Positions 34,629 through 47,028 of a DNA stretch of 64,000 nucleotides are shown here, piece after piece; position 1 is the stretch's first letter; each line of letters begins with the position of its first letter. Position numbers and translations under genes: made by a program. The notes beneath the pieces were generated by a model. That model saw nothing but the letters and a program-made list of their open reading frames with translations, made no database searches and was not told where the DNA came from. Location of the stretch: NCBI GenBank assembly GCA_019915135.1, contig JAHLMK010000030.1, forward strand, positions 124,001-188,000. The letters are read 5' to 3'. This stretch comes from Strobilurus pachycystidiatus (Eukaryota; Basidiomycota; Agaricomycetes; Agaricales; Physalacriaceae).

Positions 34629-36019
34629 TCAGTTCTCCCACACGCTGCCCTCTTCGGGGTGCACACGCTAAAAACAAACAAGTTCTCGTAAGTCACGGCA
34701 CTGGTCTGACGCTAAGCGCACCACTCACATCATCAGCGAGCTCCATCCGAGTGAGCGCTTCCAAGACACCCTGCGATCATTAATCAGCCTGGTGACTGAT
34801 AGTATCGAGAGAAGAGACGCCACAAACAAACCTTGCCTGTCCACTTTTCCGTTTCCTGTACTTGCTCAGGCGAAATGAAATCCTGTGACGTGCGAGAGGC
34901 AAAGATCATTTGGGCAGCCGCAGCGCGAATGACAGTGTTAGGCGCAGCGACTGTGCGCGCCACCACAGGGACATGGCTGCCCATGACTGGGCTGGTAGTG
35001 AGCGGGGCCGAGTTCAGAGACTCCTGCCTAGCGGACCAGCATGCGGCAAGATGGTACAGATGATGAGTCTCCATCTGTCACCTCAGTTCAGTGTGAGAAC
35101 GGACGTGCAAGGGGTGCAGTACCTCGAGCGTCGCGACATCGCTGGTGGAGTCGATGATTTGTCGGATGAGGGTCTGATTGCAATCTGGGAAGGAGGTTTG
35201 GCGACCTTGGGATGCGTAGAAGCTATCCGCGGAAGCATTCACTATCCCCGCCACGATCTGCGCGGCAGAGCCTTCGGGCTTCGTGTCGTTCAGTGCAGCG
35301 GCAACGACGTCGTGAAACTCGGGATCAGCTAGGACCTGTGGAGAGAATAAGCATGGGACCTGCAAGATTTCCTAGGAAACAGCACTGGTTTGGATATCCA
35401 GTAGGGCTTCTCCTGGGCCGACTGAGATGGGTCGACGAAGTTGTAGTCAACGTTCCGCGTGACGCAGATACATGCTTTGGGAACGACGATGGTTCCAACT
35501 GGAACATCTATCAAACCGCCACAAGAGCCCAATCTGGAAGGTACACATGTCAGACTTGGTGACATAGCCGCACGTACGGACCACGACTTGCCGAATTATG
35601 AGCATGTCGCCTATCAGACATTCCCGGACTTCACGGACGAAAAAGTCCATGTTGGGAGCGCCCATTCCGATGCTGCAGATCGACACGGGGACGCCTTTGT
35701 AACGCCCAGTTATGGTCAGGAAGCCACGCTCTGATGACAATTGGAAGGGTTTTGGGGTGACATCCAGATGGGAAGCGATGGTTGTTGCGCGAGAAGGAGA
35801 ACCAACTGTGATCTAGTGGCAGTTAAGTGCGCGGTAAGTCCCAGACGCCTGTTCTCGTAAGAAGCCGTCGTTACCAGTCGGTTGGCTACGTCTCCAGGAC
35901 GTAAGCCCAGATGATAGACACGCATATCAGCCGTGCGGGGAAAGTCTTGCGAAACATCAGCTATATTCAACGTAGATCAACTGAACGTACTTACTGGCAT
36001 CAGTCAGTGCGTCCTTCAT
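34629..36019 (-). CDS. Nucleoside phosphorylase, uridine phosphorylase-like
   Basis: Eight exons from MKDALTDA (ATG 36019) to RVHPEEGSVWEN-stop (34629-34631). Family landmarks in order: RVYHLGLRPGDVANRL, ITVGSPSRATTIASHLD, GRYKGVPVSICSIGMGAPNM, the phosphate-loop-like GSCGGL, ASADSFYASQGRQTSF (nucleoside site) and EMETHHLYHLA (the E-M-E element contacting ribose). The reaction is uridine (or a related nucleoside) plus phosphate giving base plus ribose-1-phosphate, in cytosolic pyrimidine salvage. Introns I could place: 35534-35591 with a GC-AG border (donor GCAAGT), 35336-35385, 35075-35122, 34771-34831 and 34668-34728. The first intron, just after the start, would be only 34 bp. Purine specificity is not excluded. 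Confidence 0.85.
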
Positions 36020-37044
36020 TTTGCCTTCGATCGAGGAAATGAATGTGAGGTGACGGGAAGGAAGGAAGACGCGAATCAGGCGATGTCCGGATCCGCGTGG
36101 CGTGCCTTGGCGGCGAGCCGGCGCCATGTGGCTCCTGGACGGGCCGTACATCCCGACACTGATGGCACCAACCGCGCTTCGCTTTTTTGGCGGCAGGACA
36201 AGTAGAGATGCTAATGGCCAGCCAAGCCGTGAGTTTTAATCCGTTATGGAACCGACTCAGCTGTCGCGGTATCAATCTCTAAGCCTCCCGCGATAGCAGC
36301 GTTACCTCGGCGGTACTTATCTTTTGGATGATATTCAAATCAGCAGACCGAAGGTTGTTCCGTGCACGCATTTATCATTGACTGCCTATCTAGCCGCCAC
36401 AGTGACACCGCTCACCACGCTGCAGGCACACAGGTAACTCACGGCGACTCCCCTGGACTTCCATAGAATGCCACTCTTGTGATGCTTATTCACGGCGTCC
36501 GAAAATCCTAGGTCTGCATTCCATTGACCGCATTGACTGGCGACTTGATAGGTCTAGCCGCCATTGTACACCGTAGACTCTCTTCCGTGAGAAGACCTAC
36601 GACGGTTGTCGCACGGTTTTCCTCGAATCAAGTCGAGGTCGGTCTCTGAAATGCGGCTTCAGATGTGCTCGACTGTAGTTGTGTACGAATGTTTCGCCAC
36701 GTAGCAAGAATTTCATGGGAGGAACAATTTCTCGTCTTGAGGTCCTCCCTTTGTCGTAATCCGCGGCGGTTTGTCCTATCCCACCCAAGCAATGTTCTGA
36801 TTTACCACTTTGTTACAAGCAAATGGCGGTGCACTGATTCATCAGAAGAGATAACTTTCTGCGGCATACCAGTCGTATATGTACACTTTCCAGGCCCATA
36901 CAACCCACAGATCAACTGTGCAAGAATTGCGGCGCATCCGGGGCTGCCGATCATGATCTGCCATCAAATGCTCAGCGCATGTTAAAACGTTGTCTTTCCG
37001 GCGATTTGCTCCTGCCTCTGTGTTCTTACCTCCAGCATCAAATC
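36020..37044. other. Divergent intergenic region, about 1 kb
   Basis: Lies between the phosphorylase (-) and the hypothetical gene (+). Only short frames without features. A small upstream exon of the + gene could start at 36979 (MLKRCLSGD). Confidence 0.4.
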
Positions 37045-37877
37045 ATGAGCTCCGAACTCGTTTACGAGTACATCCTTCTTACCTTCGAGGACGGCTCCTT
37101 CGTCGCATTTGACCACGATGCTCTGGACATCCACGAGCCCATCGACTTCTGCTCCGTTCTCGTGGACTATCTGCAGCTTCCCAACCTGGGCGGCGCAAAC
37201 ATCCCTCCATGGCGAGCTCCTGATTGCAAGTTCGAGTACGAAGAGGCAATAAAGTGTATTGGCGCTGAGCGCCCAACACCGTCGGAACCGACTGGAATGT
37301 GGCTCGGGGAGTTGAGTAATATGCGTGTCGGCGTCGCGTGTTTCTTCCCTGGGCCCCGTCATTTTGCGCAGGAGTTCATTAGGTCGAAGTTTCGGCGCAG
37401 GCTTTGGTGGCGGGCAGCAGACCCGTACCGGAACTTTGTTCTGGCAGGAATCAGACGCACAAAAGACGATCCGTGGCGATGGACCTGGGAACGTCAGCCA
37501 GCAGGGGCCTACGCCTGTACAGCAAATGTCAACGAAAGATACTGCGATTACAGAAATTGTGACGTACGTATATCTTTTCGAGTCGTGTTTTGCCAGACTG
37601 ATTAATGCCATGATCACGATAGATAACGATGCGACCCCTCGAGTACTTGACACAAAACGGAGATGTCGTTTTGACTAAGTCTGGATCAAACTATCACTAT
37701 CGACAGGAAAGGAAGCTTCGTAAGGAGGACTTGCAGGACGATAATTTCATGAACATCTGCACACCTCATCCGCGGTCGCGAGGTCGGCCAGATTTCGACG
37801 AGGGGTACTTTGAACGTCCCACAAAAAGGATCAGGATGGATGGCACCGATGAAGAAACCGCGATGGATATCTGCTGA
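37045..37877 (+). CDS. Hypothetical protein, two exons, about 257 residues
   Basis: Exon 1 starts MSSELVYEYILLTFEDGS; a 59-bp intron (37564-37622, GTACGT...GATAG) joins RNCD to ITMRPLEYLTQNGDVVL. The protein ends DEETAMDIC-stop at 37875-37877. It is aromatic-rich in its middle (RRLWWRAADPYRNF, DDPWRWTWERQ), and its C-terminus carries RPTKRIRMD, an NLS-like patch. No signal peptide or TM segment. An in-frame upstream ATG at 36979 exists, but it precedes a likely splice acceptor (CTTACCTCCAG), so I prefer 37045. Family not recognised. Confidence 0.6.
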
Positions 37878-38695
37878 TGCGTCTGTGACGCTCGCAATCG
37901 GACAATGGTTATGACGATGAAATGTAATGAATTGATTACACAGAACTTATTTGGAGGATGACTGTGTGCAATAAATCATCCACCGCTGGCCACATTCGAA
38001 TAGAGCCACGACTGTGGCCGAATGAATGGAGCACTGGCGCTCAGAAGGCTTCTGTCTCCAGGCGTAACGCCATCCTCGAACTGATAACGGCAAGTCGTGG
38101 AAAGAAGGTATTGCTGACTCGGGAACGGGGTCGCAAGGATCTCTCCCGATGCTTCACAGCGGAAAGCATATCCAGCCTAGAGATATTGGGGCGGATAGAC
38201 GCGAAAGCTGCGACCTGATCATTCAGTCATGTGAAGAGGAGCCACAGAGGCGAGGCTTACCAAATATGTGCACAGGGAAGTTTCATGGACGGCCGCATCT
38301 ACATAGGGCGAGAGGCCGGTAGTCCATGCGCGGACGAGCGACGCATGAGATTTGTGAGACATTCCGGCGATGAGCCACGAGAAATGTTCCTGTTAGCGGG
38401 GATAAGCAATAGAGCAAACATCCTTAAACGAAGCGTCTCACCTCAGGACCTTGAACGTCGCTCGGGGTCAGATACGTGCATCGCTTTCATCCCTACCCGC
38501 CTCTGGAAGTACCGAAGTAGATCGAATCATTGCAAATGCGTCTGACAGGCAAGAATGTGGGCGGTAGTGGGTAGAAAGGACAGGCGAATCCTTCGACAAA
38601 CTTCTTCCGCTCGGTAGGTCCTGAAAGGACGATCCTCCGGACTTGGCCGTGCACGGCGCGCCAGGACGATACTCTCGAGTCCGCCAGGTGTTGTG
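37878..38695. other. Intergenic, about 800 bp
   Basis: Short frames on both strands; nothing supported. Confidence 0.35.
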
Positions 38696-39327
38696 TCAAG
38701 ACGAGAAGTACGTCCAAGGCGTACGATGAGATACGTTGGGGCTCGGCGAAACAAGCATCGGGAGGTCCGACTTTTCCGTCTGATGAGGGGTGACGTGTAC
38801 ACAAGGACCCTTGTATTGGCAGATACACTTGCGCTGGTGGTCGTCCGACCCAAGAGAGGCCAGCCAGACAACGAGGGAGACTTGTACATCTACTTGATCG
38901 CCGAACGCGGCCTGAGCTGCGGGACAAGTATCTGAAGGGAAGGTTGAGCTGGCAAGTCTGGTCAGAAAGAATAATCACAAACATCTCACCAGCTGCGTAT
39001 ACGAAGGGCTCCGTAAAAGCGCTTTCCTGTGCTGCTATCGACATCGTCCAAAAAATGAGTCTCGAACAGAAACTCGGCCGGTTGGGGGGCGGGCGGCGCG
39101 GCGGGACAGCGTTTCAAGACGAGCCAAGGGCGGTCTGGTTCGGCCTTATGTACAGGACAACCGGGAAGGATTGCGAGGAGAACGGATGGGAAAGGGGGTT
39201 TGTGCGAAGACGCGGGCGGCTACAAATCAATCGTCAGATGTACGAACGAAGCAGCAAAAGCGCCACAGCGTACCTGGTACGGTTCGGAGACTGGAGTCCA
39301 CAGCGGTGAAAGAACATCGCCGCGCAT
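38696..39327 (-). CDS. Possible small multi-exon hypothetical gene
   Basis: Start MRGDVLSPLWTPVSEPYQ (ATG 39327). A phase-0 intron (GTACGC...TTGTAG) joins it to PPASSHKPPFPSVLLAILPG, continuing through APQPAEFLFETHFLDDVD and STGKRFYGALRIRS. Two further short introns lead to ICQYKGPCVHVTPHQTEKSD and a stop at 38696. The first join is convincing; the later ones are less so. An alternative C-terminus reads on to about 38493. No domain recognised. Confidence 0.35.
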
Positions 39328-40628
39328 GGGCGTAGTCGCATGAGCATGGCGCAAAAAGACAGATATGAGCTTCGTATCTGGCGCGGCAGCTATGCTTGAT
39401 TCCGGTTCAGGAGGTCAGATGCCATGTCCGTCGTGGGTACACCCAATTGGCGTTGAACGACAACGCGTACGATAGACGACGGGCGTGTACGATGGACGAG
39501 GGCGCGTACGATGGCCGCAAGCCAGAGAGGCGAGTATGCACCTGTTCAGCGGAAGGCTACAAATTGGTGCTGTATCGCGAGAGGGAAATGGGTTGAATTT
39601 TGGGAAATGTATAGAAGTCGGAGATGGGGGATTGGAATGAACTAGGTGTGACGGGCTTATGACGACTCAATCAGGGCAAATAGGTATAGAGAACGTTGAA
39701 TACGCACCTACCCGTCGCTCTTCGCGTATCCTCTGTTGGAGCCCTGCATCAGCAAAGTGCTTGAGCCGCGTCCGTTACAGATTGGCTGCCAGGTTTCGTA
39801 GGTAAGAGTCCTAGGCGACAGGACGGTGTGGTGATCGCGTGGAGGCCGGAACGGCATGGAACCTTCGTTGGTTGACGTTTCAAAACGTCAGGATTCCTAT
39901 CCTCGGGCGTACAAAGACGAGAGCTGAGCTTGACGAAAATCGAGATGAGGGATCAGAGCAAGGCGTGTGCAGGCCGGATTGATGCGACGGCTGAACGGTG
40001 ATCAAATCTGGCTGTCGGTCCGAACCTCTTGATCACTACGACGTACCTCCTACTCACCGCAAATCGTCGCCGTGTGTCCCTGTCGTGAGCTTCCTTCCCT
40101 ACTATGACACGCGTATGATTGGATCTAGTGCGTGACTTTTCTCCCCGCCGACGCGTGCAGCTCCTTTCGACTTTTGCGCGTCCGTTGCAGGGCATGAGTC
40201 TGTTCCACGGCTGTCAAGAAGCGCGATTGCATTCGAGATTCGGTGCGCGTTCACAGAAGATTTCTTTATCTGCATCTATGTCATGACGCACCAGCCCCTT
40301 CCCGTCTCACATCTCTCCATCGGCGCCAGGGCATTCAATACTGAGTAGCGTGCATATAACTTTCTTTGACCTCCTTGTTGCCATCACTTGTGTAGAAATG
40401 CATCTGATCTTTTGTCGGGAGGAGTCTACACCCACGCGCATCCTGCTGAGTCAAGCCTGATCCCACGACATAAAGCAGCAACTTCCGCTGGCGCCCGGGA
40501 ACATTGTAAGATAGACAGACTCTGACGACTCACAGTCAACGCGTCGCGTACAACGCGAGTCAAGATCTTGTACTGTCCATAAAGTAATCCTATTCCTATT
40601 GATACAGAGAGTCCCCCTCCCCCGGTCC
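39328..40628. other. Intergenic, about 1.3 kb
   Basis: A small GTACGATGGACGAGGGCGC-like direct repeat occurs at 39466-39515. No gene supported. Confidence 0.35.
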
Positions 40629-42170
40629 CTAGTCCTTGGCGAGCTCCTCAATATTAAGAGGCCCTCTCGGGCCCCATCTCCATTCGAACGCATTCTCACC
40701 GCACCTATCGTGCAATGGCTCCTTGTGGCGAAACCGATGCTCGTCAAATTTGAAGAACTGTTTGTAAACCTGCGGAAGGCACAATCTTGGGAACCACATC
40801 TCCAAGTCCGATCTTTCCGAAGAATCGTAAAAGAGATATGGAAAGTGTTCATTTATTCTGACTGTGAGGGACGTCAGCTTGCTCTTGAGACGTATGATGG
40901 CACGATCGAGAGGTTTCCAGGATGCCCAGTTTGTGTGCTTTCTGATATCCATGTCGAAGCTCTCGTTGAAGTCGGGACGAATGGTAACAACGAGAGTTGA
41001 CAAGCGTGTCGTGTGTATGTCAATGCCGTTGAGTCCGTCAACGTTCCAATCGAAACCGTCCATAGGCTGCCAGTCAAGCGCGCCTATGTCGAGCTCAAGA
41101 TGTGTGAGATTGTCGAGGTGTCGAAGTGGTACGGGCTTGTAGTTAAAATTTACTGCGAGATCATTGAGCTCGTAAGTAGTGGGACGAGTGGTAGGCAAAG
41201 CACATACCATCTCTCATATATGCGACCTTGAGAGTATGCAGAGTTGCTCCGTGACGGATCAGCATATTATTGAGACGCACAGTCACACCAGTACCGAACA
41301 GGTTGAGGCCATCTTTCTTTCCGTGCAGAGTCAGAGCCCCTACGCTCCTCAATGGACTGATGGGTGCGGCGAACATATCGAGCAGCAAAGCCGAGGCGCT
41401 GCTATCGATCTCGAGAGCCAAGGATTTCAAGCTGAGGGATCTCTCCCGGGTACGGGTACTGGAAAAGAGTACTTCATCCATGAGTGGATACTCTTCATAC
41501 TCCTGGTCAATCGCTTCTGGCATCGGCCAATGCTTGGAAGGATACGTGTAGCCCCTGATTCTGAGATGGGTCAACGTCTTCGAGACAGCCATCAGAATGT
41601 AGATCAGTTGATCGAACGACATTTCGCAAGATAACAAGGCGAGATGCGTGATCCTGGTAAGCGACAATGCGTCGTAGAAAGCCAGGAAGTTGAACATTCC
41701 TCGACTGGGCGAGATAAAGTTGCATGTGTCGAGGAAGAGATCTTGGAGATTGGTCATTGACCCGAGGACGAACGGCAGATCTGGGTGCGCAGCAGCGCCC
41801 CGATACTCTTCGTCGTCGCTGATTGAGACGACTTTGAAGAAGCCTGCGAGTGTGAGATCCTGTCGGAATAGGTCTGCTAGCTCTCCAATCTCGTTCAAGT
41901 TCTGCTCTCCCCGTCTGCCATTCATAAAGTCCGTGACTTGGAAGATTATCTTTCGGACGATGTCGAGAGCGCCCGGTAAAGCCAGTGATATTGGGAGCAA
42001 TCCATCTGGAGTAGAGCCAACATGGTTTATGATCTCCGATTTGAGATGGGAAGGCAGCCCAGCTAAAGTGGGCGATGGGGGCGCGATGTGGAGTCGAGAC
42101 TAATGCAGTTCAGTGGTGATACGAGTGCCCAAACTGAAAGTGAACATACGGATGGCTGTGAATTGGTCAT
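40629..42170 (-). CDS. F-box/LRR-like protein
   Basis: ATG at 42170 (MTNSQPS). A 50-bp intron (42100-42149) joins it to SRLHIAPPSPTLAGLPSHLK, so the F-box-like start reads LAGLPSHLKSEIINHVG. The main exon follows, then a second intron (41153-41208) joins AYMRD to VNFNYKPVPLRHLDNLTHLE; the stop is at 40629-40631. LRR-like segments include LQDLFLDTCNF, ITHLALLSCEM, LTHLRIRGYTY, LKSLALEID and LTHLELDIGAL. About 470 residues. It resembles the 24570 gene in plan but not closely in sequence. Probably an SCF adaptor of a lineage-expanded family. Confidence 0.65.
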
Positions 42171-43406
42171 GTCGTCGAGTGAGTTCAGTGATGCTCGGCG
42201 GCCCATGCTTTATACAAGACCTGAAATGTGAGCGTTGCCAGAACTTGCCACCTACCTTCAATGGTCCAAGTCGCAATCCAGCGACAACAATAGCAACAAT
42301 AAGAATGAAAGGATATATACGTCTAGCTCCGAGTCCTGGTTGCTGTCACCTGTATAAACAAAAGGAGCGACACAAGTCTCGAACAATAGTGAAGCCACGG
42401 GTGAGAACCAGTAGCAATCGATACCACGGCGCTGTCCGCTTCCATGGCATCCCAGAAATCTAGATCATGCTAGAAGCCAGTCGCGGTTGTCGTGGAAGCA
42501 CGCGTGCTACCGAGCCAAGCACTTCGTCAAAGACCATGTTGTAGTCTTGTTGTTAAGGGTTGGACGTTGCAAGGACACGGACCAACGCGATTCATAGGAG
42601 TATGAACAATCATCATTTGGCAGAGGTGCTCCGATAGGCAACCGGATGACATCGATAAGTATGATTTATCTACCATCCATCGGTCTACGTGCGGGGATCG
42701 CATGTGGCAGGCTCGGCCAATGTGGGTAAAGTCGTGACGGTAGCAGGGACTGGGCGGCGGGGAAACGTCGGAGTCCATCGAGGGTTGTACAAGAAGGAGT
42801 CTTTCAGCAAGAGGCGTGAAGTGAGGATGAGTGAATGTCAAAATGAGATGCAAGAACGCCGTACCGAAGTGTCGGGGACAGCTGGGCGCCAGGACGCCGA
42901 CTTCCCAGGCCTACCCTCGCTCGATACTCTGCTTCACATCCCGTCAGTGTCCGGTGTCGGGATTCATCGGCTTCCCGGACCCTCCGTCGTCGTAGGGTGG
43001 CATTCGGCGGGCATGGAGGCAAATATCGGTCCTGGAGCCAAGGCGGCACGGGACACAGCGCGTATGGAGGCGAAGGTAGTCGACCGTGTCAAGGCTCAAC
43101 GGTTTTGCTAGATGTTCTTGAGTCTGGTCGGCGGAGATGGGTGTTGGGAAGAGAGCGAGCATGATGACCTCATCGCCGCCGGCAAATCCAAATCCCCTCC
43201 TCTCCCCCCACGGACATTTACCCAGGTCTGGTCCCGTGACTAATATTGGTCCGTGCGTCGACGCGGGCGACTCGGCAACCAGTTCTACTACGTAGTACGA
43301 ATCCAAGTGCTCATAAATACCGTTTATATCAATCTTTATTATGGACTACAAGAAACAGTCAAAGCTAATTATCGTGCTTCGCGTCCGGATTGAACGCGTG
43401 ACATCA
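42171..43406. other. Intergenic flank of the MULE transposase
   Basis: No gene supported. The left end of the MULE should lie here, but I found no terminal inverted repeat pairing with DNA beyond 46096. TACTACGTAGTA at 43286-43297 is a 12-bp palindrome. Confidence 0.35.
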
Positions 43407-46096
43407 TTAAGCCGATCTCGATCCGGTAGCTGGCGGACGCGTTCGGTAGAACATGGCATTACTTGTTCCTCGCTCCCATGTCGCCGGTGCCGCTCCGCGT
43501 GTCGAGTTGAAGCGCTGCTCTCGATCCAGGCAGTTGACGGCCATTCTTTTCAAAGCGGCAGCACTCCTCTGGAAGTCATTCAAGAACCGATGATCCCGGA
43601 ATTGGCGCTGATACCGAACTCCCTTGAGAAATTCTTCTAGGACATTCAAGGTGTCGTCAAGCTGCTCGTCGAATGTCTCCACCAGCGGCTCATTTGCATC
43701 CCAGGTTTCATCCCTCTCCTCTTCGTCGTCATCATCGTACATTCCGTTGTCCTGCCCTTCACGGTTACCGTCAGGTCTTGCCGACTGTGCGTCTGCTAGT
43801 AGCGGAGGAATTGGTGCAGTCTCGAAAGCGAATGGTGCTTCAGATGGATCCAGCGGAACGAGCGACTCGTGAATCCAGAAAGGACAGGTACGTTGGCGCT
43901 CCACTTGTGCAAAGAATAGAGGTGGCACGGCCTGAACTGATTGCACGAGATGTTTACAGACGAGGAAGCGGCTCCGCACGAAGTATGGACAGGTGCAGAC
44001 CCACTGGATAGGATTTGTCTTGTATTTCGGATTGATCGGGAGGGTAAGTGATATTTTCTCGAGCGTCCTCCATTCGGATTTGAATGCCTTTCTCCAGGAA
44101 GATAATTCGCGATACCGGGCAACAGCAGGAGCTAGTAGACGGTCGAGTTTTCGGTAGTAGCACGGTGCCAGCTTTGTGAGAAGGATCCAGATCAATAGAT
44201 CGGCTCTTGGCTTGTGGAAATGGTGTAAGAAGTCGTGTTTGATTCGTCGCCAGTGACTCTCCATGATCATGGTGGTCTTGAGTCGTGGAATTCTTGGGTG
44301 AGTTGACCGTGCCCAGAGCTTCCATCGACGCGGCCGGTACCAATTCTCCCACAGATATGCCCAAACCTCCCGAAGATCGTGTTTAACACAGAATTCGTAC
44401 ATCTGCTTCACGGCCCACTCGTAAATGCCCTCTGGTGTCGGCGCAGAATAGCCCGGAATAAGTGGATGTGCGTGGTAGTGACTGGAAAACATATCCACAA
44501 TATCGCTGCGGAACTCGTCTGCACAGAAGGACCGCTTTCCGAGATTGATTGGTTCATCAACATTGCTATAATCAAGTCCGGGACGCGGTGGAAGAGTGAT
44601 GGTTGGTGGCCGAGGTACCTGCCAGTCAATATCCATGTTCTGTGTTGCTGGTAATCGTAATAGTATCGTGTTGGGACCATGGGTAGGAGTGGTATCGTTA
44701 TTTGGTAGGGGATCTGGATCCGCGAGCTTTCCGCCTTCATATTCGGAGTAATCTGGTGCGCCATATGGTTTAAAATTGATGTCGATGAAGCTGAATTCGG
44801 CATGTGCGCGTGTAGGATGATATGGAGTTGTTGAGAGTTTAGGCTTGCTCAGGCGCTCCTTGACAGCCTTATCCCCATGCCACCAACAGACGCTGATCTT
44901 GGGATTCCACTCCTCCTCGGCAGGTGAGATTTCTCCCATATCCTTGTCACAGTGTACAAATTCGGCGTTGACACCATATTCAACGCGAACACGATGCATC
45001 CATCGTTTCAAGGCCGTCTTCCGCTTTCCAAGCTGGGTCGAAGCAGCTGTTGAGAGCAGACAATATGCAAGCGGATATCCGGCATTGTCCTGCTCGGCCA
45101 TGATACTGTAGAGCTCGAGGTTCATCTCATTTGTATTATCTGTCATACACTGTGAGCTTCAACCTTGAGTATGAGGCTGCGAGCTTACTTACACGTTGCA
45201 TCCATAGCGATCTTGACCACTCGGCCCTTAAGTGGCATCGCAATTCGCTTCATCCCCCAGGCCAACATGACAACGCCCTCATCGGTTGGTATGTCCCAGT
45301 AATCAGCGTCATCCTTGTTTTCCTTCAACAACTCAATTGCCGATGCCATTTGGTCCGCCTGACGCTTCCAGAGATCCTCGCTGAGACGCGACCACGCTGT
45401 ATGTACCTGCTTCGCAGTTACGGACTTGTGAAGCGCTTGAACCCGGGACACAAGAGCGACTGGTGTCAACCACTCTAGATTATCGCGGATAAGGCCTAGC
45501 GCTTCGGCGGGCATGTCGACGGTCTCGTATGGTACGTGATCATTGGAAACAGAGTGTAGGAGAATGATTGTAATCTTCCAGGGCGATTGACCATCCCCAG
45601 AACACTTGATAGTCAAAAGACTCTCGCAGGAAAAGCGCCGCATGCCAATGTGCTGACGTGCTTTGTCCGGTGGGGCATATGCCTTGGACTTCTTCTTCCG
45701 AGCCTCGTCCTGGCAGCAGTGAAAACGCGTACGATGGCCGCCATTTGCATAGTCCCGATGGTCGTGGACACTATAGGTATGTTAGTTTGTTCTACATCCA
45801 TGATTGGGTACCTCGACTCACGTAAACCGAAATTTAGTGACCCGCCATATGTCTTGGGCAATTCCGTCAATGTAGTAGCGAGGAATCGTCAAGGGATCGA
45901 CATCGAGGGGGTATGTCGCAGCGAAGGTGTCCTTTCGATCCTTTACGCATTGCCGCAGTGCTTGGAAGACCCTCTCGGCACTTGGATAAACCGTTGCAGC
46001 CTAGCATTTGGTGAGTCTTTGATATAATCCAGACTGTAGGAAGCTTACCTTCTCAGCCAAAGAACTCCGATTTTGCTGCTCGTTTGTCGTCCCCAT
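43407..46096 (-). CDS. Mutator-like (MULE) transposase with SWIM zinc finger
   Basis: Four exons start at MGTTNEQQNRSSLAEK (ATG 46096). Near the N-terminus, HRTRFHCCQDEARKK and RRFSCESLLTIKC look like a FAR1/WRKY-GCM-type zinc finger. The MULE core follows: VVKIAMDAT (first Asp), an intron, NTNEMNLELYSIMAEQDNAG, HCDKDM (second Asp) and ISVCWWHGDKAVKERL, the C-x2-H signature of MULE enzymes. The SWIM motif is CTCPYFVRSRFLVCKH. An acidic C-terminus (DDDDEEERDETWD) ends at 43407. About 850 residues with no internal stop. Such proteins cut and paste DNA flanked by long TIRs; none was found here, so a domesticated host gene is possible. Confidence 0.8.
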
Positions 46097-46378
46097 TTAC
46101 CCTTCCTCAGATACTACGGAGTAAAAAAAAAAAAATTACCGGGAAAGTTTGAGTGAGAAAGTTGTAGATATAGCCTATATAAAGTACTGTTCAAAATATC
46201 AGACGATATTATTATACTTTGACGGAGATATGGAGCAATCTTTATGTGGCGCACGATCATCTTGTGATCACCAACCTCGGACTTTTAACACATGAAACAC
46301 ACCTAGACGGCTGCAAATAGGCTGCACCATGCCTGGGAATGACTTACAATAATATATATATCTGTCTTTGTGAGATAT
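46097..46378. other. AT-rich upstream region of the MULE gene
   Basis: Contains a poly(A) run of 13 near 46126 and TATATAGGC-like words serving the minus-strand gene. No gene seen. Confidence 0.4.
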
Positions 46379-46460
46379 CGTTGGCCGTCGTTGGTTCTCG
46401 TTGGGTCTCGTTGGGCCTCGTTGGTTCTCGTTGGTTCTCGTTCGGTGTCGTTGGCTCCCG
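46379..46460. repeat. Array of eight CGTTGG motifs at exact 10-bp spacing
   Basis: CGTTGG (once CGTTCGG) begins at 46379, 46389, 46399, 46409, 46419, 46429, 46439 and 46449. CCCGTCATCACATG follows, 70 bp before the ATG of the small gene at 46533. The spacing equals one helical turn. Confidence 0.85.
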
Positions 46461-46532
46461 TCATCACATGTCCGTTACTAAAAACAAATATATCCACACA
46501 CATCATTTTCTTATCTCTTACCATCATCATCA

Positions 46533-46905
46533 ATGCCGGCTAACGCAGATCCAGCGGCGCCAGATACCGCAGATGCTCCAGCCACCACTGGTATGTATGC
46601 ACCAACCCCACATTAATTCCCTGACCTAAGCCAGGCAGCTGGTGATGATCAGAATCCTGCGCCTGATCCTCACACACCTACTATCAGTCATCAGAAAGGT
46701 AGGGCAACATACAGCGGCTAGGTTGAAGGCTGAAATCATTTATTTTTCAGAGAAAAAGACGGCAGGACTAACTCGAGCGGAAAGAAAGACACTGCGGGAC
46801 CGAAAATGGAGATATGTAGCACGCCAGGCAGCGAAGAAACAGAAAGAGGGTGGTGGCAGTCAAGAAAGCTTGGATGACTTAATAGTACTTCCCAAAGATT
46901 CATAG
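46533..46905 (+). CDS. Small basic protein of about 90 residues, transposon-associated
   Basis: Three exons (46533-46590, 46639-46698, 46751-46905) with good splice sites and matching phases. The N-terminus is Ala/Pro/Asp-rich (MPANADPAAPDTADAP); the C-terminus is a basic helix (KKTAGLTRAERKTLRDRKWR continuing YVARQAAKKQ) that resembles a DNA- or RNA-binding coiled coil. It sits between the 10-bp motif arrays at 46379 and 46951 and next to the 154-bp tandem array, so it probably belongs to a mobile element. I do not recognise the family. A bZIP-like basic helix without a zipper is one reading. Confidence 0.6.
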
Positions 46906-46950
46906 TCTCTCATGAATCTCTGCTTCAAACTCTCCGTCCCATCTCCTCTG

Positions 46951-47010
46951 TACTCGCCCGTACTTGTCCGTTCTCGTTCGCTCTCGTCCGTTCTCGTTCG
47001 CTCTCGTCCC
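46951..47010. repeat. Second 10-bp-periodic array (CTCGTYCGYT type)
   Basis: Six consecutive 10-mers of the form YNCTCGTYCG, in perfect register, directly downstream of the small gene. Part of it plus the following CAACAAAAAGCTA recurs at 47121-47170. Confidence 0.8.
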
Positions 47011-47028
47011 ATTCAACAAAAAGCTAAA

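Noticed and set aside
42804..43306. Minus-strand frame beginning near 43306
   Set aside because: The apparent start is TTG, with no ATG or splice acceptor; no domain seen.
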